From an uncultured Bacteroidota bacterium (GTDB lineage: Bacteria > Bacteroidota > Bacteroidia > JABEUT01): DNA of 64,000 nucleotides. Location: positions 1 through 64,000 of the forward strand of contig CAIPDV010000072.1 of assembly GCA_903863935.1 (NCBI GenBank), given 5' to 3'. The position numbers were made by a program, and so were the translations under genes. The notes under the pieces were generated by a model. That model saw only the letters and a program-made list of their open reading frames with translations. It was not told the origin of the DNA and did not search any database. Below, one piece after another: positions 17,869 through 26,732 of this stretch (positions within the stretch are counted from its first letter, which is position 1; each line of letters starts with the position of its first letter).

Positions 17869-20800
17869 ATGCACCCATCCTTGAAAAAATTTGTATTACT
17901 ATTTTTCATTTTTCACTTTTCACTTTTCACTCTGCAAGCGCAGCCGTATAATCCTTCGCTTTTCAATTGTATGAAATGGCGTTGTATTGGTCCTTTCCGC
18001 GGTGGGCGCACCATTGGTGCAACAGGAGTGATTGGCCATCCGAATATGTTTTATATGGGTGTGAATGATGGTGGGGTTTGGAAAACGGATGACTACGGCA
18101 GAACCTGGACTCCCATATTCGACAGTATGCCCACTGGTTCTATCGGCGATGTGGCCGTTTCACAATCGAACCCGAATGTAATTTATGTCGGGAGTGGGGA
18201 AGGTGTTCAACGTCCTGATCTATCAGTCGGTGATGGTATGTACAAATCTATTGACGGAGGTAAAACATGGAAACATCTTGGACTTGCAGACGGATACCAA
18301 ATTGGTGGTCTTGCCATTGATCCGAAAAATGAAAACAGGGTTTTTGTGGCGGTACTCGGACATCCTTACGGACCAAATGAAGAACGCGGCGTTTACCGCA
18401 CCACGGATGGCGGTACAACCTGGACTAAAGTTTTTTATATAGATGAAAATACCGGAGCGATACAAGTAACAATTGACCCAACAAATTCAGATATTGTATA
18501 TGCAGATATGTTTGCTGCAAGGCAGGGACCATGGGAGAATGGAGAGTTCACAGGTCCGCAAAGTGGATTGTTTAAATCGGTTGATGGTGGCTCTACCTGG
18601 AAGAAATTGGAAAAAGGATTGCCCGGAAAAAATGAAGGATTAGGTAGAATAGGTTTTTGCATTGCTCCTTCAAATCCAAATCGGTTATTTGCTGTTGTAA
18701 GTTCACAAAAACAAGGCGGAATTTACCGCAGCGATGATGGCGGAGAATCATGGACTATGCTGAACAATGATATACGATTCTGGGATCGTGGCGATGATTT
18801 TGCAGAGATGAAAGTGGACCCGAAAAATCAGGATGTTGTTTATGATATAAATGTTGTAAGCTGGAAATCTACTGACGGCGGCAAAACATGGACAGGCTGG
18901 AAAGGTGCACCGGGCGGGGATGATTACCACCGGTTGTGGATAAACCCCGAAAATACGGATGTAATTTTATTGGCGAGTGACCAAGGTGCTGCGGTAACCG
19001 TGAATGGTGGCAGAACATGGAGCTCCTGGTATAATCAGCCAACGGCGCAGCTTTATCACGTTAGTGCTGATAATGCCTTTCCATATAATGTATATAGCGG
19101 TCAACAGGAAAGTGGTTCGGTTGGTATTGCGTCACGCGGGAATGATGGACAAGTTACAGAACGTGACTGGCACCCTGTAAGTGCTGAAGAATATGGTTAT
19201 GTTGTTGCAGACCCTCTCGATCCGAATATTGTTTATGGTGGAAAGATATCGAAATATGATAAGCGAACGGGACAGGTTCAGGACATTTCTCCAAATTGCC
19301 ACGATGGGAAATATAGATTCCTAAGAACCGCCCCAATCCTGTTTTCTCCGATAGATAATAAGACACTCTATTTTGCAGGAAACGTAATTTTTAAAACAGA
19401 GGATAAAGGAAATTCATGGCAGGTTATTTCTCCTGACCTTACCCGGACAAGTTATGAGATTCCTTCATCAGTCGGGGTTTACACAACTGATATAATGAAA
19501 GCGATGAAGCCACGTGGTGTGGTTTACACTATTGCTTTATCTCCGCTTGATGATAATTTAATTTGGGCCGGTTCTGATGATGGGCTTATTCACGTAACCC
19601 ATGATGGTGGCAATAATTGGGAAGATATTACACCTCCTTCAATAACCGATTGGAATAAAATATCGATGCTTGAAGCAAGCCATTCCGATAAGATGGAAGC
19701 ATACGCTGCCGTAAATTGTATTCGTGTGAACGATGAGCATCCGCATATATACAGAACTAAGGACGGAGGTAAAACCTGGAAGGAAATTGTAAATGGCTTG
19801 CCCGAAGTGCCTATCAATTCTGTGAAAGAAGACCCTTTTCGAAAAGGCTTATTGTTTGCAGGCTCTGAGAGGGCTGTTTATGTTTCATTTGATGACGGTG
19901 ACCATTGGCAATCGCTGCGGTTGAATATGCCTGCAACCTCTATCCGCGATTTGGTTATTAAAGACAACGACCTTGTGGTTGCAACACATGGGCGTTCATT
20001 TTGGATTTTAGATGATATAACATCTTTAAGGCAAATTGATAAAAAAATATCTCAGGATAAAGTTATACTTTACCAACCAGAACCGACATACAGGGTGCGC
20101 TGGGATATGTGGCCCGATACTCCACTACCAGCCGATGAACCCGCTGGGAAAAATCCACCCGATGGTGCAATTATTGACTATTATCTGAATGGAAAAAGTA
20201 ATGGTGAAGTAACCCTGGTAATAATGGATTCAAACGGTGGTATGATCAGAAAATACAGTAGTAAAGACAGCCTTACAAAAATCCCGGATGCAAATATTCC
20301 ATTGTATTGGGTGAGGCCACAGCAAACCCTTTCCTCAGACTCAGGTTCGCACCGTTTTTTGTGGGATATGCATTACACACCATTGAGTGGGCCTCCAGCT
20401 TATCCTATTTCTGCAATTATGGGAGAAACCGCGCCTGCATCAAGTTCCCCTTGGGTTTCTCCGGGTAACTATACTGTAAGATTAACTGCGAACGGAAAAG
20501 TTTATATGCAAACGCTTACTGTGAAAATGGACCCCAGGGTTAAGACTTCTTCATCAGGATTAGAAAGGCAACATGACTATTCAATGCTATGCTATCACGA
20601 TGAGCAAAAAATTCTGGAAATAGTAAAAAATAGTACCAGATGGCAAGATCAATTGAAGGAATTACCGGGAAAAATCACGCAAAACAATCAGGATAGTTTG
20701 CGCAATGAAATTGACACATGCTATTATAAATTAGGTATGGCAAAACACTATTTAACCGATGGAATTCCTGAAGGACGGGCTTCGTTGAATGATCAGTTAC

Positions 20801-21003
20801 AACAATGCTTTGGAATGCTTGAAGGAACGGAAATGGAGCCAACTACCCTATGTATTGCACAAATAAATTCTGCTAATGACCGATTTGAAAAAATATCGAA
20901 ATTTTGGCAAGACCTAGTAACAGAATTAAAGGCATTGAACAAAAGGTTGAAGACTCTAAACCTTCCGCAACTGGATATAAAAGAACCTGTCTTTGAATTT
21001 TAA
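17869..21003 (+). CDS. Secreted BNR/Asp-box beta-propeller protein
   Basis: A 1044-residue exported protein (signal ends near LQAQ, residue 25). At least ten Asp-box motifs of the S/T-x-D-x-G-x-T/S-W kind run from residue 65 to about 690 (KTDDYGRTW, SIDGGKTW, TTDGGTTW, SVDGGSTW, SDDGGESW, STDGGKTW, THDGGNNW, TKDGGKTW, SFDDGDHW), giving one or two VPS10/sortilin-like propellers. The C-terminal third is a different, partly helical region with no propeller motif. Such proteins are common in Bacteroidota and are annotated as glycosyl hydrolase or sortilin-like; catalytic residues of sialidases cannot be pointed to, so an enzyme role is unproven. Confidence 0.85.
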   Translation: MHPSLKKFVLLFFIFHFSLFTLQAQPYNPSLFNCMKWRCIGPFRGGRTIGATGVIGHPNMFYMGVNDGGVWKTDDYGRTWTPIFDSMPTGSIGDVAVSQSNPNVIYVGSGEGVQRPDLSVGDGMYKSIDGGKTWKHLGLADGYQIGGLAIDPKNENRVFVAVLGHPYGPNEERGVYRTTDGGTTWTKVFYIDENTGAIQVTIDPTNSDIVYADMFAARQGPWENGEFTGPQSGLFKSVDGGSTWKKLEKGLPGKNEGLGRIGFCIAPSNPNRLFAVVSSQKQGGIYRSDDGGESWTMLNNDIRFWDRGDDFAEMKVDPKNQDVVYDINVVSWKSTDGGKTWTGWKGAPGGDDYHRLWINPENTDVILLASDQGAAVTVNGGRTWSSWYNQPTAQLYHVSADNAFPYNVYSGQQESGSVGIASRGNDGQVTERDWHPVSAEEYGYVVADPLDPNIVYGGKISKYDKRTGQVQDISPNCHDGKYRFLRTAPILFSPIDNKTLYFAGNVIFKTEDKGNSWQVISPDLTRTSYEIPSSVGVYTTDIMKAMKPRGVVYTIALSPLDDNLIWAGSDDGLIHVTHDGGNNWEDITPPSITDWNKISMLEASHSDKMEAYAAVNCIRVNDEHPHIYRTKDGGKTWKEIVNGLPEVPINSVKEDPFRKGLLFAGSERAVYVSFDDGDHWQSLRLNMPATSIRDLVIKDNDLVVATHGRSFWILDDITSLRQIDKKISQDKVILYQPEPTYRVRWDMWPDTPLPADEPAGKNPPDGAIIDYYLNGKSNGEVTLVIMDSNGGMIRKYSSKDSLTKIPDANIPLYWVRPQQTLSSDSGSHRFLWDMHYTPLSGPPAYPISAIMGETAPASSSPWVSPGNYTVRLTANGKVYMQTLTVKMDPRVKTSSSGLERQHDYSMLCYHDEQKILEIVKNSTRWQDQLKELPGKITQNNQDSLRNEIDTCYYKLGMAKHYLTDGIPEGRASLNDQLQQCFGMLEGTEMEPTTLCIAQINSANDRFEKISKFWQDLVTELKALNKRLKTLNLPQLDIKEPVFEF

Positions 21004-21078
21004 TTCAGTAAAAACATCCAAAGGAAAATATCATAAGTGTGAATGCGAAATATCACATCCGTTGTTTCACCATTAATC

Positions 21079-21086
21079 TATATTTG
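21079..21086 (+). promoter_or_regulatory. -7 promoter element of the M28 peptidase gene
   Basis: TATATTTG matches TAnnTTTG. It lies downstream of the first in-frame ATG (21043) and 22 bases before ATG 21109, which argues that 21109 is the true start. Confidence 0.5.
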
Positions 21087-21108
21087 CGGCCTAAATAATT
21101 CCCCGAAA

Positions 21109-22350
21109 ATGAGACAAAAATATTTTTCCTTCGCACTATTTCTTTTTGCAATAGTATTTGTAAAAGCACAGGTAATAAGCACAGCCAACATAAAATCAAC
21201 CATCTATTATCTGGCCGATGAAAAACTGCAAGGCAGAGGCACATCCTCACCCGGTGAGAAGATGGCGGCAGAATATATTGCAAAAAAATTCAAAGAATAT
21301 AAGCTAGCACCTAAAGGCGATAGTGCAGGGTCGTTCTACTTTCATTTCCATAATAAATACAATCCGGATAAAACGGACACTATTCCCGATCATGGCACTG
21401 ACCGCACCGGTATGGATGTTGTAGGCTATCTTGATAACGGAGCAGAGAACACCATTGTAATTGGCGCCCACCTCGACCATCTCGGTTTAGGTCATGATAA
21501 AAATTCACTCGATGCAAATCCGGAAGGAAAGATACACCCTGGTGCTGATGATAATGCGTCAGGCGTAGCAGGCGTTTTGGAGCTTGCCCGTTATTATACT
21601 TCCACTAAAAAGAAGATGCATTACAATTATTTGTTCATCTGTTTTTCGGGGGAAGAATTAGGATTATTCGGTTCAAAAAAATATTGTGATAACCCAACTA
21701 TTGATTTGTCGAAAGTGGATATTATGCTCAATATGGATATGATTGGCAGATTGAACGACTCTACCAAAAGGCTTATTGTATATGGTGTTGGCACAGCTCC
21801 TGATCTCGTTCCGATGATAGATTCTATCCCTACAAAATTCTCCATTAAAAAAGATTCTGCAGGAATAGGCCCATCTGACCAGACTTCATTCTATCTGAAA
21901 AATGTTCCGGTTATTTTCTTCTTCACTGGCCAGCATGCCGATTACCACAAACCAACGGATGTGGCCAGTAAAATAAATTACGACGGAGAAAAAATGGTGC
22001 TGGAGTATATCTTAAAAGTACTGACGGTTATTGACAGCAAACCAAAACTGAAATTCCTCACCACTAAAAACCCTGAAATGGGCCGCCATGGCGGAAGAAA
22101 GATAACCATGGGTGTTATGCCCGATTATACCTTTGAAGGCAAAGGCATGCGTGTTGACGGTGTAACCGAAGGCAAGCCTGCATTTAAAGCCGGAGTGCAA
22201 AAAGGCGATGTGGTTATACAACTGGGCGACTATAAAATTGGCACTATGATGGACTACATGAATGCTTTATCTAAATTTAAAAAGGATGAAACCACCACGG
22301 TTATTGTGGTAAGAGATGGGAAAGAGGTTTCGCTTTCAGTTACATTTTAG
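21109..22350 (+). CDS. Secreted M28 aminopeptidase with C-terminal PDZ domain
   Basis: About 413 residues from ATG 21109. A signal peptide (QKYFSFALFLFAIVFVKAQ) is followed by an M28 zinc peptidase domain: VIGAHLDHLG, PGADDNASGVAGVLELAR with the metal-bridging Asp, FSGEELGLFGSKKY with the catalytic Glu pair, NMDMIGRL and HADYHKPTD supply the expected ligands. A PDZ domain (about residues 335-413, DGVTEGKPAFKAGVQKGDVV) closes the protein. It probably trims peptides in the periplasm or outside. The 66 bases of in-frame sequence before 21109 contain its promoter element, so the longer start is rejected. Confidence 0.92.
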   Translation: MRQKYFSFALFLFAIVFVKAQVISTANIKSTIYYLADEKLQGRGTSSPGEKMAAEYIAKKFKEYKLAPKGDSAGSFYFHFHNKYNPDKTDTIPDHGTDRTGMDVVGYLDNGAENTIVIGAHLDHLGLGHDKNSLDANPEGKIHPGADDNASGVAGVLELARYYTSTKKKMHYNYLFICFSGEELGLFGSKKYCDNPTIDLSKVDIMLNMDMIGRLNDSTKRLIVYGVGTAPDLVPMIDSIPTKFSIKKDSAGIGPSDQTSFYLKNVPVIFFFTGQHADYHKPTDVASKINYDGEKMVLEYILKVLTVIDSKPKLKFLTTKNPEMGRHGGRKITMGVMPDYTFEGKGMRVDGVTEGKPAFKAGVQKGDVVIQLGDYKIGTMMDYMNALSKFKKDETTTVIVVRDGKEVSLSVTF

Positions 22351-22367
22351 TGCTTGAAGCCATAGAT

Positions 22368-22414
22368 CCACAGATTTTTTTGATTACGAATAATCTTTAT
22401 CTCTGAATCTGTGG
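22368..22414. repeat. Inverted repeat after the M28 peptidase gene
   Basis: CCACAGATT (22368-22376) and AATCTGTGG (22406-22414) are perfect 9-base arms around a 29-base AT-rich centre. CCACAGATT-type sequence is a dispersed intergenic repeat seen in Bacteroidota. It may end the upstream transcript. Confidence 0.5.
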
Positions 22415-22429
22415 CGAGTATTTTATTCC

Positions 22430-22437
22430 TAATTTTG
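22430..22437 (+). promoter_or_regulatory. -7 promoter element of the DUF4271 gene
   Basis: TAATTTTG fits TAnnTTTG and ends 17 bases before ATG 22455. No good -33 TTG is seen. It likely drives the DUF4271-hemD-rnpA-yidD-ctp run. Confidence 0.45.
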
Positions 22438-22454
22438 CATTTCAAATCTCATTC

Positions 22455-23111
22455 ATGTCCATTGTTCCAACCTTGCGGGTATCAAGTCATGAAGTTTGGG
22501 TTACACTAACCCTATTATTCTGTTTATTATTATTTGTCTGGGTCCGGGTCTCGAATCCTAAAAGGATCCCATCGCTCGTTTCAGGTTTCTTTCAGACGGG
22601 TACAAGCGGCGAAAGAACCATCACTCCAGATTCTATTGCCCTGTTTTTCATATTCATCTGCTCCGCAGCATTGCTTGTATTAAGGGCCTTGAAATATCAT
22701 GGAGTAGTATCAAGATTTAATCCGGTAGAAGAGTTTTTGCTATTAGGAGTAGGCCTGGCAGCCTATTATTTCTTAAAAACTTTCATCTTATTGATTTGCG
22801 GAACCGTTTTCCAGGTTCAAACCAATGCGCGCGATTACATTAATGAGATATATGCCTCAACCCACCTGGCATCATTGGCTTTATTTCCTGCATTATTGGT
22901 TATTACCTATGCCAATAACATTAATGAAGACCTGTATTATAAGGGAATAATAGTGTTTATTGGTATATTTTTGGTTTACCGGACGATAAAAATGTTTATT
23001 CTCATGATGAACAGGGGTTTAAGCATGATGTATTTATTTTTGTATCTTTGTGCCCTCGAAATTATTCCCCTTGTGCTATTGTACGAATGCAGAAAAGGGA
23101 TTAATTTCTAA
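22455..23111 (+). CDS. DUF4271 membrane protein
   Basis: A 218-residue integral membrane protein with about six hydrophobic segments (for example VWVTLTLLFCLLLFVWV, FFIFICSAALLVLRAL, LASLALFPALLVITYA and a C-terminal MMYLFLYLCALEIIPLVLL). It matches DUF4271, a Bacteroidota-specific family that is regularly found just upstream of uroporphyrinogen-III synthase, as here (40 bases). Its role is unknown; context suggests a link to envelope or tetrapyrrole work only by position. Confidence 0.82.
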   Translation: MSIVPTLRVSSHEVWVTLTLLFCLLLFVWVRVSNPKRIPSLVSGFFQTGTSGERTITPDSIALFFIFICSAALLVLRALKYHGVVSRFNPVEEFLLLGVGLAAYYFLKTFILLICGTVFQVQTNARDYINEIYASTHLASLALFPALLVITYANNINEDLYYKGIIVFIGIFLVYRTIKMFILMMNRGLSMMYLFLYLCALEIIPLVLLYECRKGINF

Positions 23112-23151
23112 TCTTTGAAAATAAACCACAGGTAAGGAAGTTCACACGTTA

Positions 23152-24321
23152 ATGAAGATTAAAAAAATACTGATTTCACAGCCAAAACCGGAACTAGAAC
23201 GTTCCCCTTATTTCGAAATTGCCAAAAATTTCGGAGTAGAAATTCATTTCCGCCCGTTTGTTCAGGTGGAAGGTATTCCGGCCAAAGAATTCCGCAAGCA
23301 CCGTGTGGATATTTTGTCGTACACGGCGGTTATAATGACCAGCAAAAATGCGGTCGACCATTTCTTCAGGGTGTGTAATGAAATGCGCATCATCGTTCCG
23401 GAAACCATGAAATACTTCTGTATTTCGGAAACAACAGCTTACTATCTTCAAAAATATATTCAGTTCAGAAAGCGTAAGATATTTTTCAGTAATCATTCCT
23501 ACGCCGACCTGGTTGACATTATCCGTAAGAAACATAAAGACGATAAATATATCCTTCCAATGTCCGATGCTCCAAATGAGGAGTATACCAGCCTTCTCGA
23601 CAGGGATGGAATTAAGTATGTAAAAGCTCCGCTATACCGCGCCGTTTATTCCGATATTAAGGACATCAACTTTGGCGAGTATGATATGTTGGTATTGTTT
23701 AGCTCAGCAGGTATTTTATCATTATACAATAGTTTTCCGGAGTATAAACAAAACGAAACAGTTATTGCAGCATTTGGCGAACAGACCGCTAAGGCTGTTA
23801 CCGGCGCGGGTTTAAAACTGCACGTGGTAGCACCTCAACCAAATTCACCTTCTATGGCTTCGGCTATGGACCTGTATTTGAGAGGGGAATATGTACTATC
23901 GGATAACCCATTTGCAGAAATTGTTAAGGCAAAAACCAAGAAGCCTGCAAAACCTGCAGCTCCTAAGGCTACAGCTCCTAAAATTGAAGAAAAACCTATA
24001 GTTGCTGCATCAAAATCTGCTCCAGCGGTTGCTCCTGCACCTAAAAAAGCAGAACCAAAACCAGTTGCTAAAAAAGTTGTTCCTGTGGCTGCACCTAAAA
24101 AAGCAATGCCTGTAGCTAAAAAGCCCGAAATAAAGAAGCCTGCCCCTAAAAAGGTTGCACCTGCACCTAAAAAGAAACCTGAAGCAAAGAAACCTGCTGT
24201 AAAGAAAAAGGCACATGCTGCAACCAAACAGAAACCCGTGGTGAAGAAAAGCAAACCGGCTCCTGCTAAAAAGAAACCTGCGCCTAACAAGGCTAAAAAG
24301 GCAGGGAAGGGTAAAAAGTAA
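23152..24321 (+). CDS. hemD: Uroporphyrinogen-III synthase with a Lys/Pro/Ala-rich tail
   Basis: A 389-residue protein. Residues 1 to about 255 form a HEM4 domain (ILISQPKPELERSPYFEIAKNFG, TSKNAVDHFF, LFSSAGILSLYNSFPE, IAAFGEQTAKAVTGAG), which closes hydroxymethylbilane with ring D inversion in haem synthesis. The last 128 residues or so are made almost wholly of Lys, Pro, Ala and Val in KKPAPKK-type repeats, like histone H1 or AlgP tails. Ordinary HemD proteins end near 250 residues, so the tail is an extra module. The tail codons are not out of frame: rnpA follows 21 bases later. Confidence 0.9.
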   Translation: MKIKKILISQPKPELERSPYFEIAKNFGVEIHFRPFVQVEGIPAKEFRKHRVDILSYTAVIMTSKNAVDHFFRVCNEMRIIVPETMKYFCISETTAYYLQKYIQFRKRKIFFSNHSYADLVDIIRKKHKDDKYILPMSDAPNEEYTSLLDRDGIKYVKAPLYRAVYSDIKDINFGEYDMLVLFSSAGILSLYNSFPEYKQNETVIAAFGEQTAKAVTGAGLKLHVVAPQPNSPSMASAMDLYLRGEYVLSDNPFAEIVKAKTKKPAKPAAPKATAPKIEEKPIVAASKSAPAVAPAPKKAEPKPVAKKVVPVAAPKKAMPVAKKPEIKKPAPKKVAPAPKKKPEAKKPAVKKKAHAATKQKPVVKKSKPAPAKKKPAPNKAKKAGKGKK

Positions 24322-24341
24322 GTTTACATCTCTTATTGGTC

Positions 24342-24731
24342 ATGACTGAAACACCCCGCAAACAAACCTTGCGAAAACATGAACGTTTGTATGAGAAGGC
24401 GGCCATGGAGGAGGTATTTCAGAAAGGGAACTCCATAAAGAACTCGCCAATCAAGCTTTTATGGTTGAACGACAGTAAGAAAGGCGACCTGGCTGTTAAG
24501 GTGGCTTTTAGTGTTCCCAAGCGTATTTTTAAAAAAGCTGTAACCCGAAATCTTTTAAAACGTAGAATGCGGGAAGCTTACCGGAAACATAAGATTTATG
24601 AGACCGGATTAGACGGAACCTGTTCACTTATTTTCATTTATACGAGTAATAAAATAAACCCTTACGCCGAAATCGAATCTAAAATTGTGCTAACTTTACA
24701 ACACTTTAAAACTGCGACCGCTGTTAAGTAA
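24342..24731 (+). CDS. rnpA: Ribonuclease P protein component
   Basis: About 129 residues starting at ATG 24342 (an in-frame TTG two codons earlier is less likely). The RNase P protein signature is clear: [29 protein letters not shown], about residues 58-88, with the RNR-type basic helix. It binds the RNase P RNA and helps mature tRNA 5-prime ends. Its last codons overlap yidD. The usual neighbours rpmH and oxaA/yidC are not here; Bacteroidota often place rnpA beside hemD instead. Confidence 0.95.
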   Translation: MTETPRKQTLRKHERLYEKAAMEEVFQKGNSIKNSPIKLLWLNDSKKGDLAVKVAFSVPKRIFKKAVTRNLLKRRMREAYRKHKIYETGLDGTCSLIFIYTSNKINPYAEIESKIVLTLQHFKTATAVK

Positions 24732-24936
24732 ATTTTTTCTTGCACTCATAGGGATCTATCAAAAGATGATCTCCCCGTGGTTACCTCCGTCGTGCCGCTT
24801 TACGCCAACGTGTTCGGAATACAGCAAGGAGGCAATAAAAAAATACGGTGCTTTTAAAGGTGGTTATTTGTCAATGAAAAGAATTCTGTCCTGCAACCCA
24901 TTTAACCATCGTCATGGGTATGATCCTGTACCATAA
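24712..24936 (+). CDS. yidD: Membrane protein insertion efficiency factor YidD, non-ATG start
   Basis: Translating between rnpA and the protease gives an unmistakable Yid[19 protein letters not shown] then [20 protein letters not shown], then [19 protein letters not shown] and HGYDPVP before TAA 24934-24936. All conserved Cys and the YDPVP end are present. Upstream in this frame, back to a stop at 24691-24693, there is no ATG, GTG or TTG; the only plausible initiators are CTG at 24712 or 24721, inside the end of rnpA. The sole Met (QKMISPW) would lose the amphipathic helix that binds the membrane. YidD aids insertion of proteins through YidC. The start is therefore uncertain, the gene is not. 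Confidence 0.85.
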   Translation: MRPLLSKFFLALIGIYQKMISPWLPPSCRFTPTCSEYSKEAIKKYGAFKGGYLSMKRILSCNPFNHRHGYDPVP

Positions 24937-24945
24937 TAATAAACT

Positions 24946-26682
24946 ATGATTCAACGAATTTTTCAAATAGTAAAGAAGCTCCGTTTGCTATTGGCAATTA
25001 TTGCCATTGGCAGCTATGCTTTCCTGTCTTATAGTTTTACCGACAATTATTTTGAGATCTCCAAAAGCCTCGACATAATGACTACCATGCTCCGTGAATT
25101 GGATCTGCATTATGTAGATACTATTAAGCCCGGAGAACTTGTAAAAACGGGTATTGATGCCATGCTCGAATCACTTGACCCCTATACGGATTACATCCCG
25201 GAATCGGAAATAGAGGATTTCCGTTTTATGACAACGGGTGAGTATGGTGGCATTGGTGCACTCATTCAAAAAGACAGTAACATAATAGAAGTGGCCGAAC
25301 CTTATGAAGGCTCACCTGCCCTGAAAGCAGGATTGAAAGCAGGAGACAGGCTTATGAGTGTTGATGGAATTTCCTTAACCGGAAAAAATACGGATGATGT
25401 TGGCAAGCTTTTAAAAGGCCAGCCGGGTACCACAGTTAAGCTAATGATTCTTTCTCCGGGTGCTACCGCTCCGGTTGAAAAGACATTGATACGGGAAGCT
25501 ATCAAGGTGAGCAATGTACCTTATTATGGCATGGTTTCCGATGATATCGGATACATCCGTCTTTCTGAGTTTACCGAAGAAGCCGGAAGAAATGTACGCA
25601 ATGCATTGATAGAACTTAAAAAGAATCCGAATCTGAAAGGGGTGATACTGGATTTGCGCAGTAACCCGGGTGGCTTGCTGAATGAGGCTATTGACGTGGT
25701 GAATGTGTTTGAACCAAAAAACCAATTGGTGGTGAACACACGCGGAAGGATGAAAGAATGGAATCACATGGACTTAACAACTGTTGATCCGGTGGATACC
25801 ACCATACACGTGGCTGTGCTTGTGAACAGCGGTTCTGCATCTGCTTCCGAAATTGTGACTGGAACCATACAAGACCTTGACCGTGGAATTGTTGTTGGAA
25901 CCCGCACCTATGGCAAAGGATTGGTGCAACAGACAAGGCCATTGAGCTATGATGCGCAACTTAAATTCACCATTGCAAAATATTATATCCCCAGCGGAAG
26001 ATGCATTCAGGTGCTTGATTACACACACCGCAATCCGGATGGAAGCGTTAGCAAAGTTGCCGATTCACTTAAAACGGCTTTCAGAACCAAGCATGGCAGA
26101 GTGGTGTATGATGGTGGCGGTATTGAACCCGATGTTAAAATGGATGCCCATAAAGCAAGTGCAATTTCCATTAACCTGCAAACACAATTCCTGATTTTTG
26201 ATTATGCCACTATTTATGTGCAAAAGCATGCTGCTATTAGCGACCCTACAACTTTTGTGCTGACCGACGATGAATACAACGATTTTGTAACCTTTGTAAA
26301 AGGGCATAATTTTAAATACACCACCAAGTCGGATGTGTTGTTAAAACAACTAAAAGAAAGCACCCAGAACGAAAATTATTACGATGACCTGAAAGATGCC
26401 TACGCAAAAATTACCGATGATATCAGCGAGGCTAAAAAGAACGACCTTATGAAAAATAAAGAAGAGATAAAAGAAGTGCTGGAAGAAGAAATAGCATCGC
26501 GTTATTTTTACGACAAAGGCAGAATACAGATAGGGCTTAAGAACGATAAGGAAACCCAAAAAGGAATAGCCTTACTGAATGATCAAATGAAATACGACTC
26601 TATCATAAAAACGATAGTGCCATCTACCCGTCCATTCAATAACCGGGCAATGAAATCCTGGCCTATTGGGCAAGGGAAATAA
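24946..26682 (+). CDS. C-terminal processing peptidase (S41 family)
   Basis: A 578-residue CtpA-type serine protease. An N-terminal membrane anchor (residues 12-32) is followed by a PDZ domain (about 95-175; EYGGIGALIQ, PALKAGLKAGDRLMSVDG) and the S41 catalytic domain with Ser in VNSGSASASEIVTGTIQD and Lys in VVGTRTYGKGLVQQT. It trims C-termini of exported proteins. The C-terminal region after residue 390 is a helical extension common in Bacteroidota homologues. It starts 10 bases after yidD and ends at a strong hairpin. Confidence 0.94.
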   Translation: MIQRIFQIVKKLRLLLAIIAIGSYAFLSYSFTDNYFEISKSLDIMTTMLRELDLHYVDTIKPGELVKTGIDAMLESLDPYTDYIPESEIEDFRFMTTGEYGGIGALIQKDSNIIEVAEPYEGSPALKAGLKAGDRLMSVDGISLTGKNTDDVGKLLKGQPGTTVKLMILSPGATAPVEKTLIREAIKVSNVPYYGMVSDDIGYIRLSEFTEEAGRNVRNALIELKKNPNLKGVILDLRSNPGGLLNEAIDVVNVFEPKNQLVVNTRGRMKEWNHMDLTTVDPVDTTIHVAVLVNSGSASASEIVTGTIQDLDRGIVVGTRTYGKGLVQQTRPLSYDAQLKFTIAKYYIPSGRCIQVLDYTHRNPDGSVSKVADSLKTAFRTKHGRVVYDGGGIEPDVKMDAHKASAISINLQTQFLIFDYATIYVQKHAAISDPTTFVLTDDEYNDFVTFVKGHNFKYTTKSDVLLKQLKESTQNENYYDDLKDAYAKITDDISEAKKNDLMKNKEEIKEVLEEEIASRYFYDKGRIQIGLKNDKETQKGIALLNDQMKYDSIIKTIVPSTRPFNNRAMKSWPIGQGK

Positions 26683-26686
26683 AGTG

Positions 26687-26719
26687 ACTTTTCCCTCTCC
26701 TCGAAGGAGAGGGAAAAGT
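26687..26719. terminator. Perfect bidirectional hairpin
   Basis: Fifteen-base perfect arms (26687-26701 and 26705-26719) around a 3-base loop CGA, placed between the convergent protease gene (ends 26682) and T9SS gene (ends 26733). Flanking A and T bases could serve either strand. Confidence 0.8.
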
Positions 26720-26732
26720 TATAAATTGGCTA

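Noticed and set aside
23835-24290. Long antisense frame opposite the HemD tail
   Set aside because: It is the mirror of Lys/Pro/Ala-rich codons, giving Gly/Phe/Ala low complexity; no independent signal.
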